A stretch of DNA of 63,151 nt from an uncultured Lachnospiraceae bacterium (GTDB taxonomy: Bacteria > Bacillota > Clostridia > Lachnospirales > Lachnospiraceae): positions 1 through 63,151 of the forward strand of contig CAKRFU010000016.1 of NCBI GenBank assembly GCA_934320845.1, given 5' to 3'. The notes under the pieces were generated by a model, which worked only from the letters and a program-made list of their open reading frames with translations, had not been told where the DNA came from and ran no database searches. Shown piece after piece: positions 45,086-54,133 of this stretch; position 1 is the first letter of the stretch, and each line of letters begins with the position of its first letter. The position numbers were made by a program, and so were the translations under genes.

Positions 45086-45224
45086 TTTAATCTCCGTTCC
45101 TTTCTTTTGCTGAATAATAGTTTTGTCGTTTCAAATGAGCTGTTTTAATTCAAAAATTTTGATATATTTTAACATGTTTTTGTAGTTTTTACAAAAAATA
45201 TTTCAAAACTTTGTTTTTTATACA

Positions 45225-45253
45225 TTGAAAACTAAAAAAGATATTGATATAGT
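45225..45253 (+). promoter_or_regulatory. Promoter of the RocB catabolic operon
   Basis: TTGAAA (45225-45230), 17 bases, TATAGT (45248-45253). Transcription should start near 45260, only a few bases before a terminator-like hairpin. Confidence 0.7.
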
Positions 45254-45267
45254 AAGTGACATAAAGC

Positions 45268-45307
45268 AAAGGAGCTTGTAGAATTTAATTCTGCAGGCTC
45301 CTTTTTT
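45268..45307 (+). terminator. Terminator-like hairpin in the operon leader
   Basis: A 17-base stem (45268-45284 with 45288-45304, two T-G pairs) with a three-base loop and a T run. It lies between the predicted start point and the RocB start codon at 45339, so it can act as an attenuator. No gene on the plus strand lies just upstream that would need a terminator here. Confidence 0.85.
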
Positions 45308-45338
45308 CTTTAATTGACAGCTTTGAAGGGGGCATTAG

Positions 45339-46961
45339 ATGGAAAAAGAAATGTTGGAATTGACAAAAAGGATGGTTGCGGTTTCGAGTGTCAATAGAAC
45401 AGAGGGTGAAAAAGATATTGGAATTTTTATAGAAAATTATATAAGAGATATTCCGTATTTTAGAGAGCATCCCGAATTTGTTATCATACAAAAATTAAAG
45501 AATGATAAGTTGGAACGAAGAAATGTGTTTGCTTTACTAAGAGGTGAAAAAGCTGAAAATCCAAATACGGTAATCTTTCACGGACATACAGATACAGTTG
45601 GAGTTGAAGATTATGGAAGTCTTAAAGAATATGCTTTTGATACGGAAAAGCTTGAAAGAAAGTTAAAGGATATAGAACTTCCAAAAGAAGTTAAAGAGGA
45701 TTTGCAATCTGGGGAGTATCTTTTTGGCAGAGGTGCATGCGATATGAAAAGCGGTGATGCTGTTTTTATGGTTCTGTTAAAACACCTTGCAGAAAATGTA
45801 AAACAATTATCGGGAAATATTTTACTTTCTCTTAACCCGGTTGAAGAAAATCTTCACACCGGCATTATAGAGGGGATTGAAATCCTTGAGAGCTTAAGAG
45901 AAAAATATAATTTAAATTATGTGCTTGCAATCAATAATGATTATACATGTCCGATGTATCCGGGTGATAAACATCAGTATATTTATACCGGAGTTGGAGG
46001 AAAAGTTCTTCCGTGTTTTTACATAATGGGGAGAGAAACACATGTGGGTCAGTGCTTTGAAGGATATGACGCATGTACTGTGGCTGCAAATCTTACAAGC
46101 GAAATAAATCTCAATCCCGCATTTTGTGATGAATATAAAGGAGAGTATTCACTTCCGCCTGTGGCATTAAAAATGAAAGATTTGAAAGAATGGTATAACG
46201 TGCAGACGGCGAAAGAGGCATTTGTTTATTTTAACTATTTTGTCCATGATGCGGACATGAAAGTGATAGTAAAAAAACTTTCGGATGCAGCAGTAGGAGC
46301 GGTTAATAAGACAATGTCGGATGCAAACGAAAGATATAAAAAGTTTTGCAAACTCTCTAAAAAAGAGTACAAAGAAATTTCAAACGAATGGTCAGTAATG
46401 ACTTATGATGAACTTTATATGCTGGCAGAAAAGAAATGCGGCGGTCTTAGAGGAATTCTTGCAGATGATACAAAGAAATATCTTCAGGAAAAAAAGGATA
46501 AGAGAGAAATTCCGATAGAGCTTATCAGAAAAATGACTGCGATTGCAGAAATTTATCATCCGGTTGTAGTGCTTTATTTTGCAGCTCCGTATTGTCCGCA
46601 TAATACATTAAAAGATGCGGATGAGCAGACGTTTTCTAAGATAAGGATGGCGGTAAAAGAAACGGAGGATGAGGCAGGTCTTTCATACAATATATGCCGT
46701 TTCTTTCCAAGTCTTTCTGACAGCAGTTATCTGGCAGTTGATGATGAAGAAAATTCAACAAAGTTGTTAGAGAAAAATTTCCCTCAGATGGAACAGTTAT
46801 ATCCGCTTCCGTTTGAGAAAATGAGAAAATTAAATATAAAAGCAGTCAATTACGGAGTGTATGGAAAGGATGCCCATAAATGGACAGAGCGATTGTATAT
46901 TCCATACAGTTTCGGGGTACTGCCAAAACTTATATTAAAAACATTGGATAATTTTTTGTAG
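45339..46961 (+). CDS. M20-family peptidase, RocB-like
   Basis: A 540-residue zinc peptidase like RocB of arginine catabolism. Metal motifs include VIFHGHTDTVG (His about 82), GRGACDMKSGDA (Asp about 135), NPVEENLHTG with the acidic pair, and a later His in CRFFPSLSDSSYLA/KDAHKWTERLYI. It is longer than usual M20 enzymes (about 400) because of insertions, as in RocB. RocB proteins are assumed to deacylate or cleave an arginine conjugate, but the reaction is not established. It is the first gene of the operon, 16 bases before the amidinohydrolase. GGGGG-type site before the ATG. Confidence 0.88.
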   Translation: MEKEMLELTKRMVAVSSVNRTEGEKDIGIFIENYIRDIPYFREHPEFVIIQKLKNDKLERRNVFALLRGEKAENPNTVIFHGHTDTVGVEDYGSLKEYAFDTEKLERKLKDIELPKEVKEDLQSGEYLFGRGACDMKSGDAVFMVLLKHLAENVKQLSGNILLSLNPVEENLHTGIIEGIEILESLREKYNLNYVLAINNDYTCPMYPGDKHQYIYTGVGGKVLPCFYIMGRETHVGQCFEGYDACTVAANLTSEINLNPAFCDEYKGEYSLPPVALKMKDLKEWYNVQTAKEAFVYFNYFVHDADMKVIVKKLSDAAVGAVNKTMSDANERYKKFCKLSKKEYKEISNEWSVMTYDELYMLAEKKCGGLRGILADDTKKYLQEKKDKREIPIELIRKMTAIAEIYHPVVVLYFAAPYCPHNTLKDADEQTFSKIRMAVKETEDEAGLSYNICRFFPSLSDSSYLAVDDEENSTKLLEKNFPQMEQLYPLPFEKMRKLNIKAVNYGVYGKDAHKWTERLYIPYSFGVLPKLILKTLDNFL

Positions 46962-46977
46962 GAAGGAAGTGCTTTAA

Positions 46978-47814
46978 ATGTTTGTAAAAAACGGAACAGA
47001 TAAATTGAAAAAAGTTTTGGTTTCAAGGCCACAGTTTTTAAAACCGGCACCAATAAATGAAATAGCAAAAATTTGGAAAGACACAACAATGGATGTTGAA
47101 ACAATGCTAAGAGAACATAATGAATTTGTTGAGGCATATAAAAAAGCGGGAGTTGAAGTTGAATTTCTTGAACCTGATAGTGAAAGACCGAATTCTGTTT
47201 TCGCGAGAGATTTTGGAGGGTGTGTAAAAGAGGGGTATATACTTGGAAGATTTAAACTTGATATGCGTTATAAGGAACACATTGACTATAAAAAACGCAT
47301 GGAAGAGCTTAAAATTCCAATGATAGGTGAAGTAAAAAACGGACTTTTTGAGGGCGGTGACTTTATGTTTATGAATGAAAACTGGGTTGCCGTAGGAATG
47401 GCTGACAGAACCGATGAAGCCGGGCTGACTGAATTAAAATCAATTCTTGAGCCACTTGGATATGAAGTTACGGGCGTTCCGTTAAAAAGAGAATATCTTC
47501 ATCTTGATATGTGTTTCAATCTTGTAGACGAACATCTTGCGGTATCGTATAAAAAAGGTCTGCCTGAGGATTTTAGAAAAATGCTGACAAAACATGATAT
47601 AGAAGTGATAGAGGTTGATGAAGATGCAATATTTCTTCATGGCTGTAATCTTCAGTCATTGGGTGAACACCGGGTTATGTCGCTTAAAAGAAATCAGGCG
47701 GTAAATGAGAAACTTGCGGCGAAAGGCATGGAGGTGATTGAATTAAACATTACTGAGATTTTGAAAGCCGGCGGGGGACCACATTGTATGACATTCCCTA
47801 TATTAAGAGGATAG
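46978..47814 (+). CDS. Amidinotransferase/dimethylarginine dimethylaminohydrolase-like enzyme
   Basis: A 278-residue member of the guanidine-modifying (GME) superfamily. Catalytic features are EGGD (125-128), HLDM (His at 175), and the nucleophile C270 in GGGPHCMT; the early PNSVFARDF matches the substrate-carboxylate loop. The size fits DDAH or small arginine-dihydrolase-like enzymes rather than 400-residue ArcA. Expected chemistry is hydrolysis of the guanidinium of arginine, methylarginine or a relative to a ureido compound plus amine. It sits between RocB and an amino-acid ABC transporter. AGGAAGG precedes the ATG. Confidence 0.88.
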   Translation: MFVKNGTDKLKKVLVSRPQFLKPAPINEIAKIWKDTTMDVETMLREHNEFVEAYKKAGVEVEFLEPDSERPNSVFARDFGGCVKEGYILGRFKLDMRYKEHIDYKKRMEELKIPMIGEVKNGLFEGGDFMFMNENWVAVGMADRTDEAGLTELKSILEPLGYEVTGVPLKREYLHLDMCFNLVDEHLAVSYKKGLPEDFRKMLTKHDIEVIEVDEDAIFLHGCNLQSLGEHRVMSLKRNQAVNEKLAAKGMEVIELNITEILKAGGGPHCMTFPILRG

Positions 47815-47881
47815 AACTTGATATTTTATTGTACAGACACATTAGACAGCATGGTAAAGAAAGGACATTATAGGTGAGTAC

Positions 47882-49387
47882 ATGAAAAAGAAAATAAGAA
47901 TATTTTTGATGGCGTTGATGTGCATGGCATTTCTGACAATGTATGTAAAAGCCGATGCACAGGCAAAGAGTAAAACAATCAAAACAGTTGATGATTTGAA
48001 AGGGGCAAAAATAGGTGTTCAGCTTGGCACTACAGGTGATATTTATTCATCAGATTATGAGGGGGACAAAGAGGGGACAACAGTAGAGAGATACAACAAA
48101 ATGGCAGATGCAGTCCAGGCGTTAAAACAGAATAAAATCGACTGTGTCATTATAGACGAACAGCCGGCGCTTACTGTAGCCAAAGATAACAGTGATTTAA
48201 AAATTCTTGAAGAAGAATTTGTATCGGAAGAATATGCGATATGTATTGCAAAAGGGAATGATGAACTGACAGATAAAATTAATTCTGCATTGGAAGAATT
48301 AAAAGCTGACGGAACAATAAAAAGCATTATCTCAAACTATATAGGTGAGGAAAAGGGAAAGCACCCGTATAAAACACCGGAGGGGACTAAATATTCAGGA
48401 AAAAAACTGGTTGCGGCAACAAATGCGACATTCCCGCCATATGAATATTATGAAAATGAAAAAGTTACAGGAATTGACATTGATATTATTACTGCAATAG
48501 GTGACAGACTTGGCATGAAAGTTGAAATAGCTGATATGGAGTTTGATGCGATAATCAATTCTGTAAGTTCAGGAAAAGCAGATGTCGGAATTGCGGGTCT
48601 TACAGTGACAAAGGACAGACTTAAATCAATAAATTTTTCAAATTCTTATGCTAAATCAAAACAGGTCATTATCGTAAAAGCGGGCAAAGAGGGAAATAAA
48701 ATCGGAATTGTAGAAAAGTTTAAAAAGAACTTTATAAAAGACAACAGATGGAAATATATAACAAAAGGATTGAAAAATACACTGATAATAGCAATATTTT
48801 CAGCAATACTTGGAATAATTTTAGGATTTTTGGTGGCATTCGTGAGGGTTACACACGACAGGACAGGAAAAATAAAATTATTAAACGGAGTGTGTAAACT
48901 TTATCTTACTGTTGTGAGAGGAACACCGATGATGATACAGCTTTTAATTATGTATTATGTCATATTTAAATCGGTAAATGTTGACAAAGTTCTTGTAGCA
49001 GTTCTTGCATTTGCGGTTAATTCAGGTGCGTATGTTGCAGAGATACTCAGAAGCGGAATTATGTCGGTTGACAACGGACAGTTTGAGGCAGGCAGAAGTC
49101 TTGGTCTTACATATAAGGTTACAATGATGTCTATCATTTTGCCGCAGGCAGTTAAAAATGTACTTCCGGCATTATGCAATGAGTTTATAACACTTTTGAA
49201 AGAGACATCTATCTGCGGTTATATAGGACTTAACGATTTGACAAGAGGTGGAGATATTATAAGAAGTAACACATTTGATGCCTTTATGCCTCTTATATTG
49301 GTAGCAATTATTTATCTGTTTTTTGTACAGCTGTTGACTATGGGAGTTGCAGCAATGGAAAGGAGCCTGAGAAAGAATGAGAGATAA
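47882..49387 (+). CDS. Fused amino-acid ABC transporter substrate-binding protein and permease
   Basis: A 501-residue fusion. A signal peptide (about 1-28) precedes a binding domain of the GlnH type and a HisM-type permease from about 300. In the binding domain the order is unusual: the segment normally found second ([20 protein letters not shown] through NYIGEEKG, about 35-158) comes first, and the normal N-terminal lobe ([19 protein letters not shown] through SKQVIIVK, about 173-277) comes second. The permease has about five helices and the EAA loop [22 protein letters not shown]. It probably imports an arginine-type amino acid. The ATPase gene overlaps its end by 11 bases. Confidence 0.9.
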   Translation: MKKKIRIFLMALMCMAFLTMYVKADAQAKSKTIKTVDDLKGAKIGVQLGTTGDIYSSDYEGDKEGTTVERYNKMADAVQALKQNKIDCVIIDEQPALTVAKDNSDLKILEEEFVSEEYAICIAKGNDELTDKINSALEELKADGTIKSIISNYIGEEKGKHPYKTPEGTKYSGKKLVAATNATFPPYEYYENEKVTGIDIDIITAIGDRLGMKVEIADMEFDAIINSVSSGKADVGIAGLTVTKDRLKSINFSNSYAKSKQVIIVKAGKEGNKIGIVEKFKKNFIKDNRWKYITKGLKNTLIIAIFSAILGIILGFLVAFVRVTHDRTGKIKLLNGVCKLYLTVVRGTPMMIQLLIMYYVIFKSVNVDKVLVAVLAFAVNSGAYVAEILRSGIMSVDNGQFEAGRSLGLTYKVTMMSIILPQAVKNVLPALCNEFITLLKETSICGYIGLNDLTRGGDIIRSNTFDAFMPLILVAIIYLFFVQLLTMGVAAMERSLRKNER

Positions 49388-50114
49388 TATTTTATTAAAG
49401 GTTAATGGACTTACAAAGTCATATGGTGACAGAGTTGTTTTGGAAAATATTGATACTGAGATAAGAAAAGGTGAAGTGGTTGCAATCATAGGGCCTTCAG
49501 GCTGCGGCAAATCTACGTTTTTAAGAAGTTTAAATCAAATGGAAGAGATTTCATCGGGCAGTATCCTGTTTGATAATGTCGAAATTACATCATCAGGTGT
49601 TGATATAAACAATATAAGAAGAAAAATCGGCATGGTATTTCAGCAGTTTAATCTGTTTCCGCATATGACAGTCAGAGAGAATATCATGTTTGCACCTGTA
49701 AAACTTAAGATAATGTCAAAAGCAGAAGCTAAAAAGAAAGCGGATGAGCTGCTTGAAAGAGTAGGACTTAGCGATAAGGCAGATATGTATCCGGATATGC
49801 TTTCGGGTGGACAGAAACAGCGTATTGCAATAGCAAGAACACTTGCGATGAATCCGGAGGTAATATTGTTTGATGAGCCGACATCAGCACTTGACCCGGA
49901 AATGGTTGGAGAAGTTTTGTCGCTTATGAAAGAACTTGCAAACGATGGTATGACAATGATTGTTGTCACACATGAAATGGGTTTTGCGAGAGAAGTTGCA
50001 AACAGAGTTATGTTTATTGATGAAAAGAAAATAAAAGAAGAGGGAAAACCGAAAGAAATTTTTGGAAATCCAAAGAGTCCGAGACTGCAGGAATTTTTAT
50101 CAAAAGTTTTATAG
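49377..50114 (+). CDS. glnQ: Amino-acid ABC transporter ATP-binding protein
   Basis: A 245-residue ATPase of the polar-amino-acid (GlnQ/HisP) class. Walker A is [11 protein letters not shown], the Q loop lies in [14 protein letters not shown], the signature is [19 protein letters not shown], Walker B is [16 protein letters not shown] and the switch His lies in [13 protein letters not shown]. It starts inside the fused permease gene (11-base overlap), so the two are translationally coupled and form a complete importer. Confidence 0.95.
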   Translation: MRDNILLKVNGLTKSYGDRVVLENIDTEIRKGEVVAIIGPSGCGKSTFLRSLNQMEEISSGSILFDNVEITSSGVDINNIRRKIGMVFQQFNLFPHMTVRENIMFAPVKLKIMSKAEAKKKADELLERVGLSDKADMYPDMLSGGQKQRIAIARTLAMNPEVILFDEPTSALDPEMVGEVLSLMKELANDGMTMIVVTHEMGFAREVANRVMFIDEKKIKEEGKPKEIFGNPKSPRLQEFLSKVL

Positions 50115-50140
50115 AATTATAGACAGATGGAGGGATAAAA

Positions 50141-51265
50141 ATGAGTATTTTTTTAGTAGATGAATATAAAGATATGGAACCGTATGTACCGGGCGAACAG
50201 CCAAAGGACAAGCCTTATATAAAACTTAATGCAAATGAGACATCAATGCCGCCGTCACCAAAGGTTTTTGAAGCAATTTCAAAGGCTGAGATATGGAATA
50301 TGAGTTATTACGCTGACCCGCATTGTCATGAGTTCAGAAGGGCTGTTGCAGAAGTTTATGGTGTTACTGAGGATGAAGTTTTTGTCGGAAACGGTGCTGA
50401 TGAGGTGTTAAGTTTTGTGCTTATGAGCTTTTTCAGGCGTGGTATGAAGATTTATTTTCCGGATATTACATATGGATTTTACAGGACATATGCAAAAACT
50501 TATGGTCTTGATATGGAAGAAATTCCGGTAAAGGATGATTTTTCGATTGATATAAATGATTATATGAATCTTGAGGGAGATATTATATTTGCAAATCCAA
50601 ACAATCCGACAGGACTTACTGTTCCGGTAGCGGACATTGAAAAAATTGTAAGAAAAAATCCAAACAGAATGGTGATTGTTGATGAGGCATATGCAGATTA
50701 TTCCACGGAATCATGTATAGGACTTGCAACAAAATATCCTAACCTTGTTGTGGTAAGAACATTTTCAAAATCACGGAATATGGCTGGGACACATATAGGC
50801 TTTGCGATAGCGTCGAAAGACATTGTATCAGATATGAATAAAATAAAATTTTCGTTTAACCCGTTTAATCTCAACTCGGTGACTATGGCAGCAGGAATTG
50901 CCGCAGTTAAAGATACAGATTATTTGAAGGAATGTGTAAATACTATTATTAAAAATCGTAAATGGTTTACGCATGAACTTGAAAATATAGGATTTGATGT
51001 AATTCCTTCAAAAGCCAATTTTGTATTTTGTTATCATGAGGATATAGAGTCGGAAGAGCTGTGCAGAAAGTTAAAAGAAGAAGGAATATTGACACGTCAC
51101 TTTGCGGATGAGAGATTAAAAAAATATCTGAGAATAACAATAGGAACAAGACAGGAAATGATGGCGGTGGTTATTGCCATAAAAGAAATATTACTGGAGA
51201 AAGCTGGTGTTGATGGTGAAACAGAGAGTTTTGATTTGCGATTATCAAAATGTGTTGGAGCATGA
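50141..51265 (+). CDS. HisC-like aminotransferase of the catabolic operon
   Basis: A 374-residue class II aminotransferase, paralogous to the enzyme at 21332-22384. Motifs are KLNANETSMPPSP, ANPNNPTGLTVP, VIVDEAYADYS, Schiff-base K210 in FSKSRNMAGTHIGF and YLRITIGTRQE. The last 20 residues, after IKEILLEK, have no counterpart in the paralog and are read from bases that also encode the next gene. The operon contains no histidine genes, so a role in transaminating the imported amino acid to a 2-oxo acid is more likely. GGAGGG precedes the ATG. Confidence 0.88.
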   Translation: MSIFLVDEYKDMEPYVPGEQPKDKPYIKLNANETSMPPSPKVFEAISKAEIWNMSYYADPHCHEFRRAVAEVYGVTEDEVFVGNGADEVLSFVLMSFFRRGMKIYFPDITYGFYRTYAKTYGLDMEEIPVKDDFSIDINDYMNLEGDIIFANPNNPTGLTVPVADIEKIVRKNPNRMVIVDEAYADYSTESCIGLATKYPNLVVVRTFSKSRNMAGTHIGFAIASKDIVSDMNKIKFSFNPFNLNSVTMAAGIAAVKDTDYLKECVNTIIKNRKWFTHELENIGFDVIPSKANFVFCYHEDIESEELCRKLKEEGILTRHFADERLKKYLRITIGTRQEMMAVVIAIKEILLEKAGVDGETESFDLRLSKCVGA

Positions 51266-52250
51266 TTATGAGCCGACAAAACAGAGTGTTCTAAAAGCTT
51301 ATGCAGATGGAATGAATTGCAGTGTGCCGGATATAAAAGATAAGATTGAATTTGAGATATACCCATATAAAAATGATGAAGAGCTTATAAAAAAACTTGA
51401 TGGAGCAGAGGGAATTATAACCGGATTTTTGGAAATAGGAGAAAAAATTCTCTCAGCGGCAAAAAGTCTCTCTTTTATATCGGTGAGCGGAGTAGGCTAT
51501 TCAAATGTTGACATGAATGCAGCAGGGAGATATGATGTAAAAGTATGTCATATCAGGGAATACTGTACACAGGAAGTTGCGGAGCACACATTTGCGCTTA
51601 TCTGTGCATTGAATAGAAATTTGAAATATTATACATATAGAATAGAAAAAGAACATGAGTGGAAATATCATACCATAAATGCCGAAAAGAACCTGACAAG
51701 TCAGGTTCTTGCAATATTTGGCTTCGGAAAAATAGGAAAGCGTGTTGCATCAATAGCAAAAAGTTTTGGAATGAAAGTTGTTGCGGTTGACCCGTATCTG
51801 CAAAAAAATGAAAAGTTAAGAAAAGATATTGAGAAAAATGGAGTTGAGATAGTATCGTCTGATAAAGCATTTGAATGTGCTGATATTATTACAAATCATA
51901 TGAATCTGACAGCAGAAAATTATCACTTTTTTAATGAAGAAACTTTTAAACTTATGAAGAATAGACCGATATTCATAAATGTAGGCCGTGGAGGAAGTGT
52001 TGATGAAACTGCGTTAGAAAAAGCGCTTGATAGTGGAATTATAAGGGCGGCGGGTCTTGATGTGTTGGAAGCGGAAGAACCAAATCTTGAAATTTGCGGG
52101 CTGCTAGGGAGAAAGAATGTCCTGATAACACCGCACAGTGCATTTTACAGCAGTGAATCTATTGAAAAACTCCAGACGATAAGTGGCGCAAACATGGGGT
52201 ATTGCCTTTGTGGAAAATATGAAAAGACCGAAGAAACAGTAAATGTATAA
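51207..52250 (+). CDS. D-isomer-specific 2-hydroxyacid dehydrogenase
   Basis: A 347-residue NAD-dependent D-2-hydroxyacid dehydrogenase. The nucleotide-binding motif GFGKIGKRVASIAKSFG is followed by an aspartate in VAVDPYL (NAD preference), and catalytic parts are INVGRGGSVDETALEKAL, the Glu in LDVLEAEEP, and His in ITPHSAFYS. It would reduce the 2-oxo acid from the upstream aminotransferase to a D-hydroxy acid and regenerate NAD+. The start may be GTG 51207 (GGAGA six bases upstream) or ATG 51213; either overlaps the aminotransferase gene by more than 50 bases in another frame. Confidence 0.9.
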   Translation: MLMVKQRVLICDYQNVLEHDYEPTKQSVLKAYADGMNCSVPDIKDKIEFEIYPYKNDEELIKKLDGAEGIITGFLEIGEKILSAAKSLSFISVSGVGYSNVDMNAAGRYDVKVCHIREYCTQEVAEHTFALICALNRNLKYYTYRIEKEHEWKYHTINAEKNLTSQVLAIFGFGKIGKRVASIAKSFGMKVVAVDPYLQKNEKLRKDIEKNGVEIVSSDKAFECADIITNHMNLTAENYHFFNEETFKLMKNRPIFINVGRGGSVDETALEKALDSGIIRAAGLDVLEAEEPNLEICGLLGRKNVLITPHSAFYSSESIEKLQTISGANMGYCLCGKYEKTEETVNV

Positions 52251-52285
52251 GTCATACAATCTGATAATGAGGAGAGAATGTAAAG

Positions 52286-53203
52286 GTGAATCTTGTAGTT
52301 GGACTGACGCTTAAAATATTTATAATAATGGCAATAGGTTTTGGAGCAAAAAAGTTTGGCATAATAGATGAGCAATGCAAAGATAAAATGTCATCACTGC
52401 TTGTAAATCTTCTTCTGCCCGTGAGTATGTTGGCATCATCGCAGCAGGCATTTAATATGGAAAATTTGAAGGGCGTTGTGCTGATTGCGGTTATTACTGT
52501 TTTATACTATGTCGTAACAATCGTGGCGGGTGGTTTTATCGGAAAAATATTTGGCATGGATGACGCTAAGTCGGCAATGTTTACATTGCTCGTGGCATTT
52601 GCAAATACAGGATTTGTCGGACTTCCTATATTGGGAGCTGTTGCAGGAAAAACAGGAACATTGTACGGAGTTGTATATAACAGTGTATTTGACGTTTTAT
52701 ATTTCACATATGGAATTTATCTTTTAAGCGGCGAAAAAAAAGATGGGATAAATCTGAAAAAAATTCTTTTAAATCCAATGATAATAGTTGCAGTTATAAC
52801 TATAATTTTGTATGCAGTTCCTTTCAGAATGCCTCTGGTTGTTACGGATTCATTAGGTCTTATAGGAGACTGCATGATGCCGGTTTCCATGCTTTTAATA
52901 GGAGCTGAGATAGCATCAATGAATGTAAAAGAGATATTGTGCGACAGAGATTCATATATAGTAAGTTTGTTTCGTATGTTGATTATTCCGTTTGTTATGT
53001 ATATACTTATGTTATCATTAAAAATTGAACATCAGGCTGCTTCTACAATAATAATTCTTTCAGCTATGCCATCAGCTACATTGAATGTTATTATGGGGCA
53101 GAAGCATGATAATAATCCTAAATTTGCGGCGTGTGCGATAATGCAGAATACGCTTATAATGCTTGTTACACTTCCGCTTTTTGTATGGGTTTGCAGTAAG
53201 TAA
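52286..53203 (+). CDS. AEC-family transporter
   Basis: A 305-residue membrane protein of the auxin-efflux-carrier family with about ten helices in two inverted halves. Landmarks are FGAKKFGIIDEQCKDKMSSLLVNLLLPVSMLAS and FANTGFVGLPILGAVAGKTG, with a second-half PSATLNVIMGQKHDNNPKFAA. Bacterial members such as the malate and malonate carriers move organic acids. As the last gene of the operon, 35 bases after the dehydrogenase, it may export the D-hydroxy acid or exchange acids. GTG start at 52286 with GAGGAGAG upstream. Confidence 0.88.
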   Translation: MNLVVGLTLKIFIIMAIGFGAKKFGIIDEQCKDKMSSLLVNLLLPVSMLASSQQAFNMENLKGVVLIAVITVLYYVVTIVAGGFIGKIFGMDDAKSAMFTLLVAFANTGFVGLPILGAVAGKTGTLYGVVYNSVFDVLYFTYGIYLLSGEKKDGINLKKILLNPMIIVAVITIILYAVPFRMPLVVTDSLGLIGDCMMPVSMLLIGAEIASMNVKEILCDRDSYIVSLFRMLIIPFVMYILMLSLKIEHQAASTIIILSAMPSATLNVIMGQKHDNNPKFAACAIMQNTLIMLVTLPLFVWVCSK

Positions 53204-53272
53204 AAAGCTTTTAGTCTGCATATATGTGTAGACGGCGGCATAAAAGGTGCAACGGCACAGAAATGAGGGAAA

Positions 53273-54133
53273 ATGGCAACACTTGGAATACCACAGAATA
53301 CGATAGAAATTTTACAAAAATACAATTTTAGATTTCAGAAGAAATTCGGTCAGAATTTTCTTATAGATACACATGTTTTGGAGCGGATAATAAGCGAAGC
53401 GGGAATTACGAAAGACAATTTTGTCTTGGAGATTGGCCCCGGAATAGGAACGATGACACAGTATCTTTGCGAGAATGCAAGAGAAGTTATGGCGGTTGAG
53501 ATAGATGACAATCTTATACCTATACTTGCAGATACATTGTCTGCTTATGACAATGTCACCGTTGTAAATGAGGACATACTTAAACTTGATATTGCAAAAG
53601 TAGCAAAGGAGCATAACGGAGGCAGACCGATAAAGGTTGTCGCGAATCTTCCATATTATATAACAACACCTATCATTATGGGATTGTTTGAAAGTCATGT
53701 GCCGCTTGAGAGCATAACAGTCATGGTGCAGAAAGAGGTTGCAGACAGGATGCAGTCGGGACCGGGAACAAAAGATTATGGAGCATTGTCGCTTGCCGTA
53801 CAGTTTTATTCAAAAGCAGAGATAGTTGCAAATGTTCCCGCAAATTGTTTTATGCCACGCCCAAATGTCGGATCTGCTGTAATAAGGCTTACCTGCCATG
53901 AGGAAAGGCCGGTTGATGTGAAAGACGAGAATTTTATGTTTAAAATAATAAGAGCATCATTTAATCAGAGAAGAAAAACTCTCCAGAACGGATTAAATAA
54001 TGCTTCAAATTTAAATGTAAATAAAGAACAGGTTGTCGCAGCATTAGAAAAAATGGGACTTCCTGCAACGGTCAGAGGCGAGGCGTTAAGCCTTGAACAA
54101 TTTGCCGCACTTAGCAATCTGTTGAAAGCTTAG
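53273..54133 (+). CDS. ksgA: 16S rRNA dimethyladenosine transferase
   Basis: A 286-residue KsgA/RsmA methyltransferase, which dimethylates two adjacent adenines near the 3' end of 16S rRNA late in 30S assembly. Motifs are FGQNFLID, the SAM-binding VLEIGPGIGTMTQYL, VNEDILKLD and the catalytic NLPYYITTPI. Length is normal. ATGAGGG precedes the ATG. Its last 23 bases overlap the end of the convergent PAP2-type gene. Confidence 0.97.
   Translation: MATLGIPQNTIEILQKYNFRFQKKFGQNFLIDTHVLERIISEAGITKDNFVLEIGPGIGTMTQYLCENAREVMAVEIDDNLIPILADTLSAYDNVTVVNEDILKLDIAKVAKEHNGGRPIKVVANLPYYITTPIIMGLFESHVPLESITVMVQKEVADRMQSGPGTKDYGALSLAVQFYSKAEIVANVPANCFMPRPNVGSAVIRLTCHEERPVDVKDENFMFKIIRASFNQRRKTLQNGLNNASNLNVNKEQVVAALEKMGLPATVRGEALSLEQFAALSNLLKA

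Noticed and set aside
45308..45320. TTGACA close to the RocB start as an alternative -35 box
   Set aside because: The matching -10 would fall at or inside the start of the coding region, leaving no leader; the TTGAAA/TATAGT pair upstream fits better.
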